From Lindgomyces ingoldianus (lineage: Eukaryota > Ascomycota > Dothideomycetes > Pleosporales > Lindgomycetaceae): DNA of 64,000 nucleotides. Location of the stretch: positions 1,867,522 to 1,931,521 of the forward strand of contig NW_022985167.1 in NCBI RefSeq assembly GCF_010093535.1. The letters are read 5' to 3'. The notes under the pieces are model-generated. The model saw only the letters and a list, made by a program, of their open reading frames with translations. It was not told the origin of the DNA and made no database searches. The position numbers were made by a program, and so were the translations under genes. Each line of letters starts with the position of its first letter. Positions within the stretch are counted from its first letter, which is position 1. Below, piece by piece: positions 8,007-20,175 of this stretch.

Positions 8007-10376
8007 TCAAATCCAACCGGGTGGCGGCTGATTCTGTTTTGGTGCCAACGGGGAAAATAAGTTCCCAGAAACTCTCCAGCCTTTCTTAGGAAGCAATTTA
8101 ACTCTCAACTCTTTAGTCTTAGCTCGCGGAGTACCCATAGTGGCAGAGGAGGTGATTTTCTTCTGCATCGCATCCGGAAGACCGTAGAGCAGGGTCGCAA
8201 TAGCCGACGTTTTCCAGATGCCAACCTGATCCCTTTCCATTGAGCTCTTGATTATCGTGCCAATGAGGAAAATCAGACTAAGAAAAAGGACGACAAAAGG
8301 TAGGGAAAGCCAAATCCATCTCACTGCAACATAGGTTTCCATACTGAAAGCCTCCCCGGACACCGTTTCCGTGGTGTTCGTAGATCGAATTACGTTCGTC
8401 AGGGCTGTGGCCAGTTTTTCCATATGGCTTGTCACATTGTTCGGCGCTATCCAAGGATTGTCCCCGAAGCTGCGTAGTCTAGGTTGGCCTTTCACGTACA
8501 CTTGGTATCGCATCAATGGGGTGGTAGAAGCATTCGCCACGGTTGCGAAGGAAGGGAACATGTCGTCAAAGACGGCCATGTTTTGTATAGCTGTATTGTT
8601 AGAAAGTCCGTATGAAGGACCACCCGCACCATTCGAAGGATCGACCGTAATACTTTCAAGGTAGAATGTGCTGGTCCCATTGACAGGCCCGGTGGTTCGG
8701 GTTGTTTGCCATGGGTAAGGTCCCTCGGTTGTATTCACAAACTGATCTATCACTTCCTCTTTGTAATTCGCCCAGTAGTACGAAGATGTGATCTTTTTGA
8801 CGCACCACGAGAGAACACACTCATGTGCTATGGGAGTCTTGTTCTGGTAAACGCTATTGAGCCCGTTTGAGGCACCAACAATCAGGAAGTCCGTGATTGG
8901 ATTGCGAACATGCTTGAAATTGATGGAGCCCCCAAATACTGTTTGTCTTGAGGGGGCCGTCACCATTGGCAAAGCGCGCATCAGGAGGGCTTCTCCTGGT
9001 GAAGATGTGATAGGATTAATGCTGTACCCAGACATAAGAACTGGGAAGTCACTCGTCGCGTTGAGAAAATACCCGCATGCTGTTCCATTAGGGTACACAG
9101 CATCAACTCCACCAGTCTGATTTGCAAACCAGTCTATTCTTGTAGTAAGGCAAGTAAATGTTAGGAGATAGGACACATCTACACATTTGCTGCAAACTCC
9201 CAGTGTTTCGTACGGCGGCCATGTACAGTTGCTCGTGGGACATAGTAGGGGGATATCAGGCCTTGTTGCGTTCCCAAGGATGATTGGCTGAGTGCCATGA
9301 CCGTAGAAAAATAGTTCCGCAACACCCTGGGTGTTCTGGTCTTGTTGAACAACCTCTACTGTGCCCTGAAACTTCTGACCAAAATGAGGTTGGTACCGGG
9401 TGACTTTGGGGATGGAGGAATTTCCCTGCAAAGTCCAGCGTGGCGGGAAGTCGACTACCTGCTGAAAGAAGGGATCGAGAGCGAGCGAAAGCAAAGTTAC
9501 GGCAGCTCCGAGCGCTGCCAGTGTCCTGGTGGTAGTATTCGTCAGCAAGGTTCCGACGACCAGGTTGATGAGAGGAGAAACATACTTGCACTTTGTGCGG
9601 ATTAAAAGGAGAAGAGCCCCCCACGGCCCCCGAGAAGCATTATCAAAAATCTCGAAATCCCACATCTTCTTTGAGCCACTTTGGAACCAGCTCCATTTCA
9701 GTTGGCCTAGCGCCTCGGCTGTTGGTAGTATGAGGGATGCAGATGCAACTTTGGAAAGGATGGCAATCATGGTATTCAGGGTCAGGTTACCCGGCCACTG
9801 AGGCAGTTTCCTATCTCTGTAGTATAAAAGGATGCCAACTATAGCGCCCATGCAGATGGCGCTAGTGCTCCAACAAATGATTTCGAGAAGCCATCGTGCG
9901 ACAACGTTTCCAGAAGAATTATATATCCAAATTTTCTTCTCGATTCTTTGGGCAATGTCCGGCGTCGACCCATTGTTTTCACGTATTGATTGACGCCTTG
10001 ATGACCTGAGCGTCGAGGTATGTAGCATACCCGTGGAGGTTTTTGCGATTCCAAGGCCAGATTCAAGGTCACTCCATCGTCCAGTTTTGACGCCCTCCGA
10101 TTTTTGCGGAGAGCCAGAAGTGGAAGTATGTGGACGGTCGTATTGTCTGATCAATTGCGGATTCGGGACTTTGAGAGAGAAGTTTTCAGGTTGAAGAGGA
10201 GAAGCGACTGTGATGTACTGGATGAATCGTTCGCAGGAAGTGGTCGGAGATGGGGCGTGGAGACTTCCACTACTATTTATTCGAGTCCCAGGTTTCCCAG
10301 AATCATCGTGAGTATCGAAAAATATCGGAACTTCCGGATATTGCGGCCATGTAGATAGCCGAGATGGACTCGACAT
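8007..10376 (-). CDS. DUF3176-family membrane protein
   Basis: A single uninterrupted frame of 789 residues. The first ~150 residues are polar and low in complexity, likely a cytosolic tail. A hydrophobic segment at about 163-186 (ICWSTSAICMGAIVGILLYY) starts the DUF3176 core, followed by the typical KVASASLILPTAEALGQLKW and FDNASRGPWGALLLL motifs (about 210-258). A further helix lies at about 285-302. Residues ~310-680 form a large extracytosolic region with many N-glycosylation sequons and paired cysteines. One last helix (LSLPFVVLFLSLIFLIGTII) at about 690-712 precedes a basic tail. This matches the fungal family in length and layout. No biochemical role is known for the family. It converges on the repeat-peptide gene and shares no promoter with it. 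Confidence 0.88.
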   Translation of the reverse strand: MSSPSRLSTWPQYPEVPIFFDTHDDSGKPGTRINSSGSLHAPSPTTSCERFIQYITVASPLQPENFSLKVPNPQLIRQYDRPHTSTSGSPQKSEGVKTGRWSDLESGLGIAKTSTGMLHTSTLRSSRRQSIRENNGSTPDIAQRIEKKIWIYNSSGNVVARWLLEIICWSTSAICMGAIVGILLYYRDRKLPQWPGNLTLNTMIAILSKVASASLILPTAEALGQLKWSWFQSGSKKMWDFEIFDNASRGPWGALLLLIRTKCKYVSPLINLVVGTLLTNTTTRTLAALGAAVTLLSLALDPFFQQVVDFPPRWTLQGNSSIPKVTRYQPHFGQKFQGTVEVVQQDQNTQGVAELFFYGHGTQPIILGNATRPDIPLLCPTSNCTWPPYETLGVCSKCVDVSYLLTFTCLTTRIDWFANQTGGVDAVYPNGTACGYFLNATSDFPVLMSGYSINPITSSPGEALLMRALPMVTAPSRQTVFGGSINFKHVRNPITDFLIVGASNGLNSVYQNKTPIAHECVLSWCVKKITSSYYWANYKEEVIDQFVNTTEGPYPWQTTRTTGPVNGTSTFYLESITVDPSNGAGGPSYGLSNNTAIQNMAVFDDMFPSFATVANASTTPLMRYQVYVKGQPRLRSFGDNPWIAPNNVTSHMEKLATALTNVIRSTNTTETVSGEAFSMETYVAVRWIWLSLPFVVLFLSLIFLIGTIIKSSMERDQVGIWKTSAIATLLYGLPDAMQKKITSSATMGTPRAKTKELRVKLLPKKGWRVSGNLFSPLAPKQNQPPPGWI

Positions 10377-12239
10377 TTGGAAGTCTAGAGAAGGGCGTTG
10401 GGAATGTTTTGTAGTTGAGAGGCAGGAGATGATGAATTCAGTAAAGCGAAAATTCAGAATCTGGAAGAGAAACTGATCTCCCAGGAGATTTCGAAGAAAA
10501 GAAGGACGAGAATGTCGGATTGCTGAAAGAAGAGCGATTCAGCAGAGAATGCTGTGTCATTGAATTTCTTCTTGTCGGATTCTGACTCAAGTTCCATATT
10601 TCGTTCGACCTGCCATAACAAGGAGGTATATATTCAGAGTTCGCAGAGTTCGGCAGCAAATATGGGAAGAAGGCTGCCAGGTCAAAGAGGATAAGCAAGC
10701 ATGGGAGAAGGACTACTTTAGGTGTTTCGTCGATTTCTGTTTGAAACGAAGATTAGGTTGGGTTAAGACTGAAGGTGGCGTGAAACATCCCTACAGTGTT
10801 GTGACGGAGACTGTGAGGACCATTATTCCACAATGAGAGCTTAACCGATCCGGGGTACGGATTAGTATGATATCTACATGCGCGAGCTCGTAAATTTAAG
10901 CTAAAGTAGGAGGTTGAAGCTTCTCTTCTCAAATCTGGGTGTGAAATTTCCGCCGGATGGCTTCATCCCGAGACCTTGGAAACATTTCAGCCCTTCGACG
11001 GTTAGATGTAAGCGCCACCAGCCAGGTCAGCCCATAAAGTACAAGATGTAGGCGCCCAAGTACAAAGTACGAAGAGCCAATGCATATTATTAGCCTTAAG
11101 CTGTCCGAGAAAACCGACCAGTCACGATGGTACTGTGGCACGGTAATCGGGCGGCTCGATCGTCCACGTAGACCCGAGACTAGGCGAGACCAACACAGGA
11201 AGCCACTGCACCAAGATGAAGCTTCAACAAAAAGCTGACGGATTAAGATAATAGTAAAGAATCTTGACCAACTAAGGGGCGAACGCCAAACTCCTTTTGT
11301 CTTACGATCTAAGGTTAGTACTCGAGTTTGAATGTTTGAATCCGAGTTAGGTCCAACAAGTCCAGTTCACGGAAGAAGGACTATACCGCTCATCATAGAG
11401 TTTATTGTATCAACAGGGACCACCTTGCGGGCCTGCGGCGGAGATTCCACTGGTATGGAAAGTAGTCTAGGTTTTGGAGGTTCCACCGCACTTTCGATCC
11501 CTGGGGAGAGCTATTATTAATACGTCACGTGCGCTGGAAGACCAATTTTGGAGACTTTCATTAATCTAGCGGTCAGGTCGCTGGCCGTCAATATGCCATT
11601 TCGGGATCCTTCGGTAAATGGCACCGTCTGATTGGGTTCTAAGAACGGTAAGATGTTGAATTGTTGGTATTTCGGACTGGAGCTTGATCGGTTACTGCAT
11701 AAGTGCATGAAAGAGCCGCGTTGTTGCTTTGGCAAGCTGGCGCTTGGTGAAGCAAATTGTCGCACGGGAGGCCATAGCCGCCTATTGGGTGGCCAATGTG
11801 AAGGCTTCTAGAAAACGGCAGTGAGCTATCAGGTAACGCCCTCGAGCGACACTCTGACGAAACGAGCTTTTTATAGATACCACGAGACAGCAGCATGTTT
11901 CGAGGAAGTGTGGAGGAGTTGTGTGAAGAGTGACGACGGAGCGGGCAGGGGTGGGGTGGTGGGGTCTAACAACACCACCCGATCCTACCCTTTTAGCGCA
12001 GAATTCTTCCTGGCACAGTCTTGGCGTCCCAGAATTGTTCTTCCCTCCGACCATGTTTTTAAACCCGCAGTCTCAGAGGGCAAGGGACAAATCTATTGGC
12101 AGTGCCGTGGGAGGAAGCACCAGCAACTTTCTTTGCTCGCCCGCACCCATCCGTGCCTAGGTCTATTGCAGCCTTCTTGCCGAACACCCCCTCTTCCTCG
12201 CTTCGGAGAATGCAACCATAGAAGACGCAGAGCCCAATA
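10377..12239. other. Intergenic without a supportable gene
   Basis: Only short random-looking frames occur on both strands. I see no domain, splice-linked coding stretch or RNA gene. The first few hundred bases should hold the promoter of the DUF3176 gene. Confidence 0.5.
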
Positions 12240-12720
12240 AGCGGCCCTTCGCAAAAGCACGCCTCACACGTCTGAGGCTTGCTATGGGCTATACACCATC
12301 TACTTTACCAATCCTGGCTACATCAAGCACCAAACGATGCGCTTAATAGAGCTCAACGTATGGAAGAAGACGCTCAAGGATACAAGTTAGACTGGTTTCA
12401 GCAATATTTATTAGAGTAGCTTAAGTGGTGCAAGGTCTATACACGGGCACGTGATTGGTAATGGGGGACCCTGTACAGCCGTACGGTGGGTGTCACAGGT
12501 GGTTACCGTGACAGCTAGCAAGCAATTTCTATAACTCTAAAGCTAATAGAAGCACTAATGGCATACGAAACTAGCTTAATTGCTGAAGGAGTGTTCTTAG
12601 GGCCTATATATATGCAAGAAATGGGTAAGTCTTAGCAGCATGTGACTATCGTGTGAGCCAGCGTGACTACTGCAAACAGGTGCCCTCTCTTAGCAATCAG
12701 TCTAGTTCTTTATGCCTCTG
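12240..12720. mobile_element. Transposable-element remnant
   Basis: The segment 12,540-12,690 matches the left-edge repeat at about 850-1090 in order and orientation, sharing AAGCTA, CACTA, TATATATATGCAA, GGTAAGTCTTAGCA/GGTGGGTCTTAGCA and ACTACTGCAAACAG. A palindromic TGTCACAGG...CCGTGACAG pair lies at about 12,490-12,515. No coding capacity remains. It is probably a fragment of the same element family that forms the window edges. Confidence 0.5.
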
Positions 12721-13435
12721 GTGCTTCCATTAGCTTGACAGAAAACCTACAGGCGCAAAGTGCTTAATTTGAAGTCGTTTTTAAATCTCAATTTAGTACT
12801 AATCCTTCACTGTCCCAACCAACCATCATTCTATCGTACTTTTCTTCGCATGCCATCCCAACGAAACGGAAACATAATTATCTCCATCCTGAATTTCTAA
12901 TTAGAACTGTTCAAAAGAATTGTTGCCGCATTAGCGCCATCGCTTCATATATGACAATGATATTATTCGCCGCTCGTCGAAGCCGTAGCCTCGCAGGATC
13001 TCTAATAAATAAATTACAAACATTCAGAATGTTCAGGTGGGAGTTTTCTTACTTCCACGGATTTCAGGGAAGTTACACGTGATTTTGTCATATACTCGGC
13101 CATGCGTAAGACAACTAATTTTAGGCATAATCTTACAGGTGAATCGACTTCACAGTATTGTGCAGAAGACCTCAAAAGTTCCCCAAATTCAGCGTCCCCA
13201 ACTCCTGACTCATGTTCAGGTTTGGTCGATCAATGCATTCGCGACGGCTGAGAAGCAAATAATCCGAACCGCATCCGGCGCGCATCATCACCATTACGAT
13301 CACGGAGGTTGAAATGTCGAGATGTATTACCATTACGTCATACAATATCCATCCCGTATACCAAATCATGTCTCAGGCAAAGCTTTTGATACGCATCTCT
13401 TCCCTCATCACATAAGTCATGTTCAACGTCTCACT
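12721..13435. other. Intergenic, nothing recognised
   Basis: Short frames only. The part nearest 13,435 is the presumed 3' flank of the esterase gene. Confidence 0.5.
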
Positions 13436-14393
13436 TCACCAATCCAAGAAATAATCAATCCCATCACTAATTGCTGCACCTCCAACCGCCGCATGATCGC
13501 TAAAAGGATACGCGTGCAACTGCACATCTCGCAACTTCGAACTCGTCTTCAGTCCATTATACAACGCATTACAATTATCCGTCATCTTCATCGACTCAAG
13601 GATACTCTTCCTAAAGTCAAAATCTGCCTGTGTTTCTGTACGTCGTTTCACTGGAAACTGTTCGATGGCTCCGTAGCTGATCTGGTACGCGGGTTTTTGC
13701 TTTTTGGACAGATTATGGGTGTTCAGGAGCGTAAGGTTGGTCAGGATGTACCCGTTGTTCCAAAAGAGCGCGGGTGAGGCAGAGAGAAATGTGTCAAAGA
13801 GGGTGGGATGTGATATCAGCGCATAAAGTGTAAAAAGGCCGCCGAAGGAATGCCCGTATATCGCATCGCGGTGGAAATTTACGGCGGGAAAGACGCTTTG
13901 TTTAACCCACGGGCGCAGGGTCTTGTCAATAAATTTGATGAAATCTTCTGCGCCGGAACGAACGCCGGGAGCTGAAGGAGCAGTGCAGTTCAAACACCAA
14001 GGCGGCTGAAAGTCGATGCTACGTTGCGCGCTGTATGGTGAGTCGCTGATGGGGTACCCAATGCTGACGACAATGGTGTCGGGTTGGTTAAACTCGACGG
14101 GGCGGCGGCGACGGAAGGCTTCTGTCGCGCCGAAGCCGAGGGCGTTTCCATCGAGGATGTACCTGGGAGAGTGAGTGCAAGCCTCCACGGAGCAACGGCG
14201 ATGGCTGAACTTACATGGTTTCAACCGTACTATTCGTATTCCTCGAGCTCCATTCCAACGGCCATGCGACCTCAATCTGATACTTCAAATCCGTGACATT
14301 GCTCGTCACGCTCCAAACCTGAGCGTTCGGGATTACGGTCTGAGGGAACGACTGGACGAGCGGACTGAACAACCAATTGCCGACTTGTACCAT
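13436..14393 (-). CDS. IroE-like alpha/beta-hydrolase (putative esterase)
   Basis: Two exons on the minus strand: 14,393-14,215 and 14,162-13,436. The intron is 52 bp (donor GTAAGT, acceptor CCCAG) and splits the Met codon of TM-YILDGNALG. The spliced product is 301 residues. It has the esterase D / IroE fold markers: the early YILDGNALG strand, the nucleophile elbow GHSFGG with Ser about 165, and a C-terminal SDH that supplies the likely catalytic His. Length and motifs fit the fungal siderophore-esterase-like branch of the putative esterase family (PF00756), which hydrolyses ester bonds of iron-loaded siderophores. Many members act on other esters, so the substrate is inferred only. No signal peptide is evident, so it is probably cytosolic. 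No siderophore biosynthesis or transport gene is seen next to it. Confidence 0.82.
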
Positions 14394-17300
14394 GATGATC
14401 CTTCGTTCCTGCGTATGTATGTAGAGAGGAGAATCTGCGAAGCGGATAAAACTGGAGCTCTCGTACAGTCTGAACCAAAGGCCTGGAATCCTTCCTCAGG
14501 CACCACTCTTTATACACCACTCCAGCCACGAAATCGCAGTCCGGATTGCTGAGCGGTGAAATAAAAAGCGGGGTGTCCACGTTCCTGCACGTTCTGTTGC
14601 CGCGCGTGCCTGGCGAGATGACCGGGATCCTTCCCCATGAAGTTAGCATCGAGTCCCCGAAGAACACTTCTCTAGCCGCGAGAACGGATCAGCAGCGTCA
14701 AAGTAGCTTAGCGCGGCCCAGAAAGAAATAGCCCGAGCACAAGCACGCGGCGAGGCGTGTTCGCGAACCCTCAAGGAACGCCGTCAGGCAGCCTATCGTG
14801 AGCATCTTATCGAAGAGGGGAAAAGTGCTAAGGCTATGGGCTGAGAGTCCCTCCACAAATGCAACATGTTGCAGGAAGAGAACATTGATTCTGTGCGTTT
14901 GCGGCACAGTGTTAGCCGGTATCGGGAAGGGAAATAGTTAACAGGTGCTTGGGTAGGAAAAGCTCGAGCTGCAGGAGTGCACGTGTTGTGCTTGCGCATC
15001 TGTTTCCGGGTGAGCATGAATCACTCGGGTTCGTATTCCGGCGCTGTTGACCTTCTAGCGGCCTTCTTTCTGCATGTTCCCGCTGGACGGAGACTCGATT
15101 TGCGAGCGGAGAAGCAGAAAACCGGGAATGAGGAATGGTGGCTGAGTCTTACCGAGGGGCTGGGCTTCGACGCTCAACCCAATGTTCGGCTTCGCAAAAC
15201 AATCGATAAAAACTACGCATATGCCGAGTCATTCTATGAGGTATTAAGCTCATGGTGTTTTCATAACAGATAGAACTGCCGATGTTCTTACCACATTCCA
15301 TGCAGGATACAATCGTGCCGCGTAAGTCTGAACCCGGGAATCAAGTCTCATTCTCTGGATATTCTCTTCCAGCATCCAAATGGTTGAAAAAGTCCACTGA
15401 AGCTCGATGAGAAGTTTAGACCCCTTTCCAGAACAATTTAGTAGAACTCGGTCCCTGACACAAGCGTGGGCGTCCAGGTTCACTTGCCGATCCTAGCATC
15501 ATTTGGGTAACTGGTCCATTTCCCGGGACTCCCTCAGCTCTTCCCGTCTTCTATGATGTCTTTCTCCTCCGATACTATCAGCCCATAATATCCATTTAAC
15601 AAGATCTACAAATACGTCCCACTAGTCGAGGCCTAACTTCCGTATCACCGATGCCAGCCACAACGAACTAATAGCGTTCACAGGCTCGGTAGCCTCAAGA
15701 TTAGCCTGAAAGAAAGAGGAGGAAAAAAAAGGTGGTCTTGGCGTTCCCCAATCCAGGAAGTGGGGTTTCAGCAACGTTGAGTGCCTCTGGCGAAGGATAG
15801 TTGCTTGCACTGGGTGGATACTAAACGTATTCCAAATCGGAAAGAGGACAAGGAGAGTTCCGATCCTGCAAACTTCTCCTATAACATCACCACAACTAAG
15901 ACGCTATTCGGTAATTGCGAATTTTAGTTCGTACCATTCAGCAAAACAAGAGTGGGCGACAGATCACGTATTCTAGCCAGGTGTGGATTTGGAGAAAATG
16001 TTCTAGGATGAGTAAATGTGCAGTGTTGACGATTGGCATCCTGAATTGGTTGCTTGAGAGTTCTTGCGTCCATAACGCTGATATTGAGTGTGATTTTAAT
16101 GAGTCTGGAGGTGTTTCGATGATCGCGAAAGAATCTTCCGAGAGTGAAAAACCCTGAGATATGTCTACGGAGAATGCCCCGCAAATATCTACCTTACAAT
16201 CCATTGAGCTAGTATGTTGATAGCGAAACGTTTGGTCATACTGATGCAATACGCAAGGGGAATCCTCAGCCGTTCTTTTTTTTAGTGTCTGCACCCCGCT
16301 TCTCAGCTAAATCTTTTGCACTAGTCATACATATGTCTATTCCAACCCTCGAAAGTTCTTAAAAATACTATTTCCTCTTTTAGCGTCCACCTTCTTTCCC
16401 CACGTGTCTATTTATGTCCTTAGAATCAACAGGAATTACTCGCATGATACGTCAAGAATCCTGCCATGTTTCTAATCAAACTATCGCTCGTATACCTTTT
16501 CAACTCATCCAGCAGTTGGCTAGTTAGACTCAGGGCTTTGACTTGATGTGAGAAGCTTCACGTGCTCCCTTCGCTTTTCTCACTGCCTACTTGAAACATA
16601 TGGACAAGTGGAATAGAGCATGAAAGCGCGGTTCGAACAGAGTGGCCGAAATGCGTGCCTAAAGTAGTCCAGATGAGCTAGTGGCGGAGGAGTGGCTTGT
16701 GTTGGTTTCGAATACTGCCACAAGAAAAGTCAGATCAGAAGGCGATGTTTCATGGGAAAGAGAATGTGAGGAGGTCATTTGAGAAATCGAGAAAGTAGCT
16801 GGAGTCTGACGTATAGAGAGAAAGCTTCTGAAGGACAACTTACTGTTCGAGACCAAGTACTTCTCCTTGTGCCCAGGCGCAAATAGGTATTCTCTATATG
16901 GATCAATATCCCCAAAGGCAACCCTTCCTAGTGTCATATCTTCCTAGAGAGATTGGGGCTGTACTTCAACATGATCTTGTTCCCTTCCTATTTTAGCCGC
17001 TGCCTTTTCCTCGATGGGCCAAAATTACTCATTGCGGAACATCGCATATAGTATAGAGTGTCCTGGTCTGTGAGATAATTCGTATGGAACAAATTGATGT
17101 ATTTGAAGGTAGCTTTAGGAGGTGGTACGTCGCTCATAATCGTTCGTAAGCTACAGTCAACCCTCACTCCCGAATTCGAGGAATCCAACCAGGTTTATCT
17201 AGCCTTGAATTGATGTGATGAAATTATAGTATACAAGCTAATGAATACAACTAGCTAACATCGAGTTAGATAAACAACCGATGTAAGTCAATCCCTATCG

Positions 17301-17709
17301 CTGTGGGAATGATCCCACTAAAATCTGTGGCCGAGGTCTTGCACGCTAGATGTTGACGGTAAAATTCCATTACAGATTCGAACGGTCGGGTGGAAGCGAA
17401 TCTAGTGCTAGCGGAAGCAGAAGCAGGGGACCAGCTAGCGAAAGATGTCAGCGAGCTTGGGTGACAGCGGGAGGGAGTACTCTATTCTGATAGGGCGATG
17501 GTACAAATGCTTATTTGCATGGGCACGTACGCCACGTCGACACTCAACGAAGAGAATATGGGATCACCTACAGCTGAGATGTGGAGATCGAGTTATAGTG
17601 GTGATAGGACGGAGAATCATGAGAACACAATTGCAATTAGAATGACGACAAAACTTGTGGAACGTGTGAGAAAATGGAGATTCGGAAACAAGAGGAAGAA
17701 AGCGAATCC
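14394..17709. other. Long intergenic region with scattered relic frames
   Basis: No gene could be supported. Plus-strand 14,720-15,273 holds fragments in one frame (RTLKERRQAAYREHLIEE, then after stops a 98-codon frame containing TGNEEWWLSLTEGLGFD). These look like a decayed gene that I do not recognise. Minus-strand frames at 14,272-14,667, 16,659-16,937 and 16,988-17,188 have coding-like stretches (PYREYLFAPGHKEKYLVSN) but no matching splice signals or known domain. Small unrecognised genes cannot be excluded. Confidence 0.4.
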
Positions 17710-19965
17710 CTAAGAACTGGAACTCGTCCCACCATTCCCGCTCCCGTTCCCACCTTGCCGTTGCTTGTTCCGCACATATTCAAAGAACGCTGGCAGCATA
17801 TCCGCCTTCATACTTCTATGGAACTCCCACTCCTCCTCCTGCGCCTTCACTGTTGGCCCGACATATATCTGAAGTGGATGCAGCCTCGCCAAGGGCCAAA
17901 GGTCCTTTGGTCTCTGAGCTAGTGTCGATAGTAGCGGATAAATCTCATCGAACACCAGGGTTGTGAGAACCTTGAAGTTGCCCGTGAAGCCAGGGGCGGT
18001 TTGCCGAATGAGTTCAGGGTCGTAGACGGCAGGGTCGACGAGTCGGATGTGGCCGCCGGAATCCCCGAACGGGGGTCTGCTTTCGGGGAACGGGTGGGAA
18101 TAGCTGATGCAGCTCTGTGAGTCGACGACGAGAAAGTCCTGTTTCCACATGCGGCGCATGAAATCCGGGTGAGATGGTGTTGCGAACGTTGCGAAATGGC
18201 TGGAAAATGTTAGCTCCCTAAAAGAAGGAGATGGAAAACATAAGTGCTCACCGCTTCGCGCCTTCTATGTCCTCCTCCGCGATTCCCACATCCCTGCCAT
18301 CGATCCACTGCAGTCCACCCGTTGCTTTTACCTTGTCAGCACCCTCGACCCAATCTCCAGCCCTCATGAGATCTGCTTCAAGTTTTTCTTTGAACTGTGC
18401 CCATTCTTCGTCTGTCTGTTTGTACGTCAACCGATAGCACACAAAGCCCCAAGTTTGTTTCTCTGGATCGCCACCGTGTTTCAGATACCAGTCGATCCTA
18501 GACTTGAGTATTGTTATCCAATGCTCATCACCCAGCTTCTCCGGCTCGCCGCGGAATTCCCTTCGAATCACCGCGCGGTTGTTCCTGGCTTCGTCAAAGT
18601 AGGCCATTAAAGCCTCGCGGTTCTGAAGACCTGCGTTGCGATTTTCGTGATCACTGAACGGTATGTGGTTATCCCAGGATTTTGTATCAGCTAGCTGATA
18701 GTATATGTTCTGTCGCACCTCCAATGAGAGGTCCTCGATACCGGTCCTGGAGGTATCGTGTCCCTTGAATCCCTCCATTGGTAGAAAGCATACGAAATCG
18801 GCTTGAGTGATCGCGAGATTAAGATCCTGTACGCGCTCGAAGAATATCTTTCCTGCGGCGGTAATGGAAGGAGTATCGATCCGAGCGGCATCGTATTCTT
18901 TCTCATACTCGATCTTGCTCTTCACCTGAAGCTCCTCCACGCGATCTACTAGCCATTGATGAGTCCTCCCGGAAATCGTCTTAAAGATCGCCCGCATATA
19001 CTCTTCCCACATCCCCGTGATATTCATCCGTTCCGCAATGCCCATCTGCTCGCGTCTTGCATTAATCGCAACTTCATACGTCTCATATTCCTTCCACAGC
19101 CAATTGTACCCCTGTCTCAACTGTTGTTGAACATTCTCGTCATTCATGAACGCAAATATTTTTAAGATCTCAACCATCAGATCCTGGAATTGTTGGAAAT
19201 TCTTCGGATCATCTAGCTTCTTCTCCTTCCAGCGTCCGCCCGTCATCGGCACCATCCCATTCCAAAGCTTGGCTTTCAGCGACTGCAACCGAGCTGGAAA
19301 TGCCACAATTGCGAGACCCTCTTTGAAGAAAGCACCGGTAATTCTATCCATAAGGGAGGCGTTGATACGGTTGTAAGGTGCTACAGCCCAGGTGCTGTAC
19401 GGTGCGTTTTGCAGTGGAACCTCATCATCTCGCATCAAAGGAAAGGATGTGAGACCACCCCCAGGAAGCCAGCCCTCATACATGCAGTCGCCGAATTGCA
19501 TGACGGTTTGGGGAGGGATCAAGCGATCCACTGAATCACGTGTCAAAAGCGTTAAGACCCTGTGGCTGTGCGCGACTTACTGTACACCAGGCCGTGCAGT
19601 TGTTCCATGCTCCAGGCATTTGGATCACCAAATTGGGAATGCATCGCACGTTGAGCTAGATCGACATCAATATTCGATACATTGTTGCTTCCCCGGTCCA
19701 TCTTGAGTGTTGAGGTGGTGAAGTACGCGTTCTGGTGACCGCACCACAATTGGACGAATGGAACTGGGCGGAACCGTTTTGCGAAGACGGGAAGAGTTTG
19801 CCGTCGCGCAAAATAATGCAGGTACTGGCGATACGCGTTCATCGTGTTGACAACGCGTTGCTTTTTGTATTCATGGAGGAGGAGGATGCTGAAGGAATCG
19901 CTCAAGAGTGGCTCAGGGGCGAGGTTGCCTAAGAATATTTCTTGGCCCAAGCCGGAAAAGGGCAT
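17710..19965 (-). CDS. Large protein of unknown function, three exons
   Basis: Exons on the minus strand are 19,965-19,581, 19,530-18,252 and 18,199-17,710. Introns are 50 and 52 bp, with GTAAGT and GTGAGC donors, CTTAAC- and GCTAAC-type branches, and the frame is kept through both. The product is 717 residues, soluble, rich in Trp and charged residues, with no signal peptide or membrane helix. The C-terminus ends in a Gly/Ser-rich tail. I do not recognise a domain. The even composition and clean splicing argue that it is a real gene. The start is the first in-frame Met of the exon 1 frame; an additional upstream exon is possible. The next gene on the same strand starts about 2 kb upstream and ends only 210 bp from this Met. 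Confidence 0.75.
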
Positions 19966-20175
19966 ACACTAACTCCACTCGGACAGTTAGACTCTGGAGG
20001 ATTCGAGTTTTCCTATAAGGAGCCATGACTGCCTGAAGTCAATACTCGACATGGAACTAGATGGGTTCCCAGTCGCTATGATTGACGACGGATTTGTTGG
20101 TAGTGAAATGAATGTCCAGGTAGGGTACGATGACGCCATACGTAAGAAAAGTCCTTCTTCCAACCATTCAGCGCT

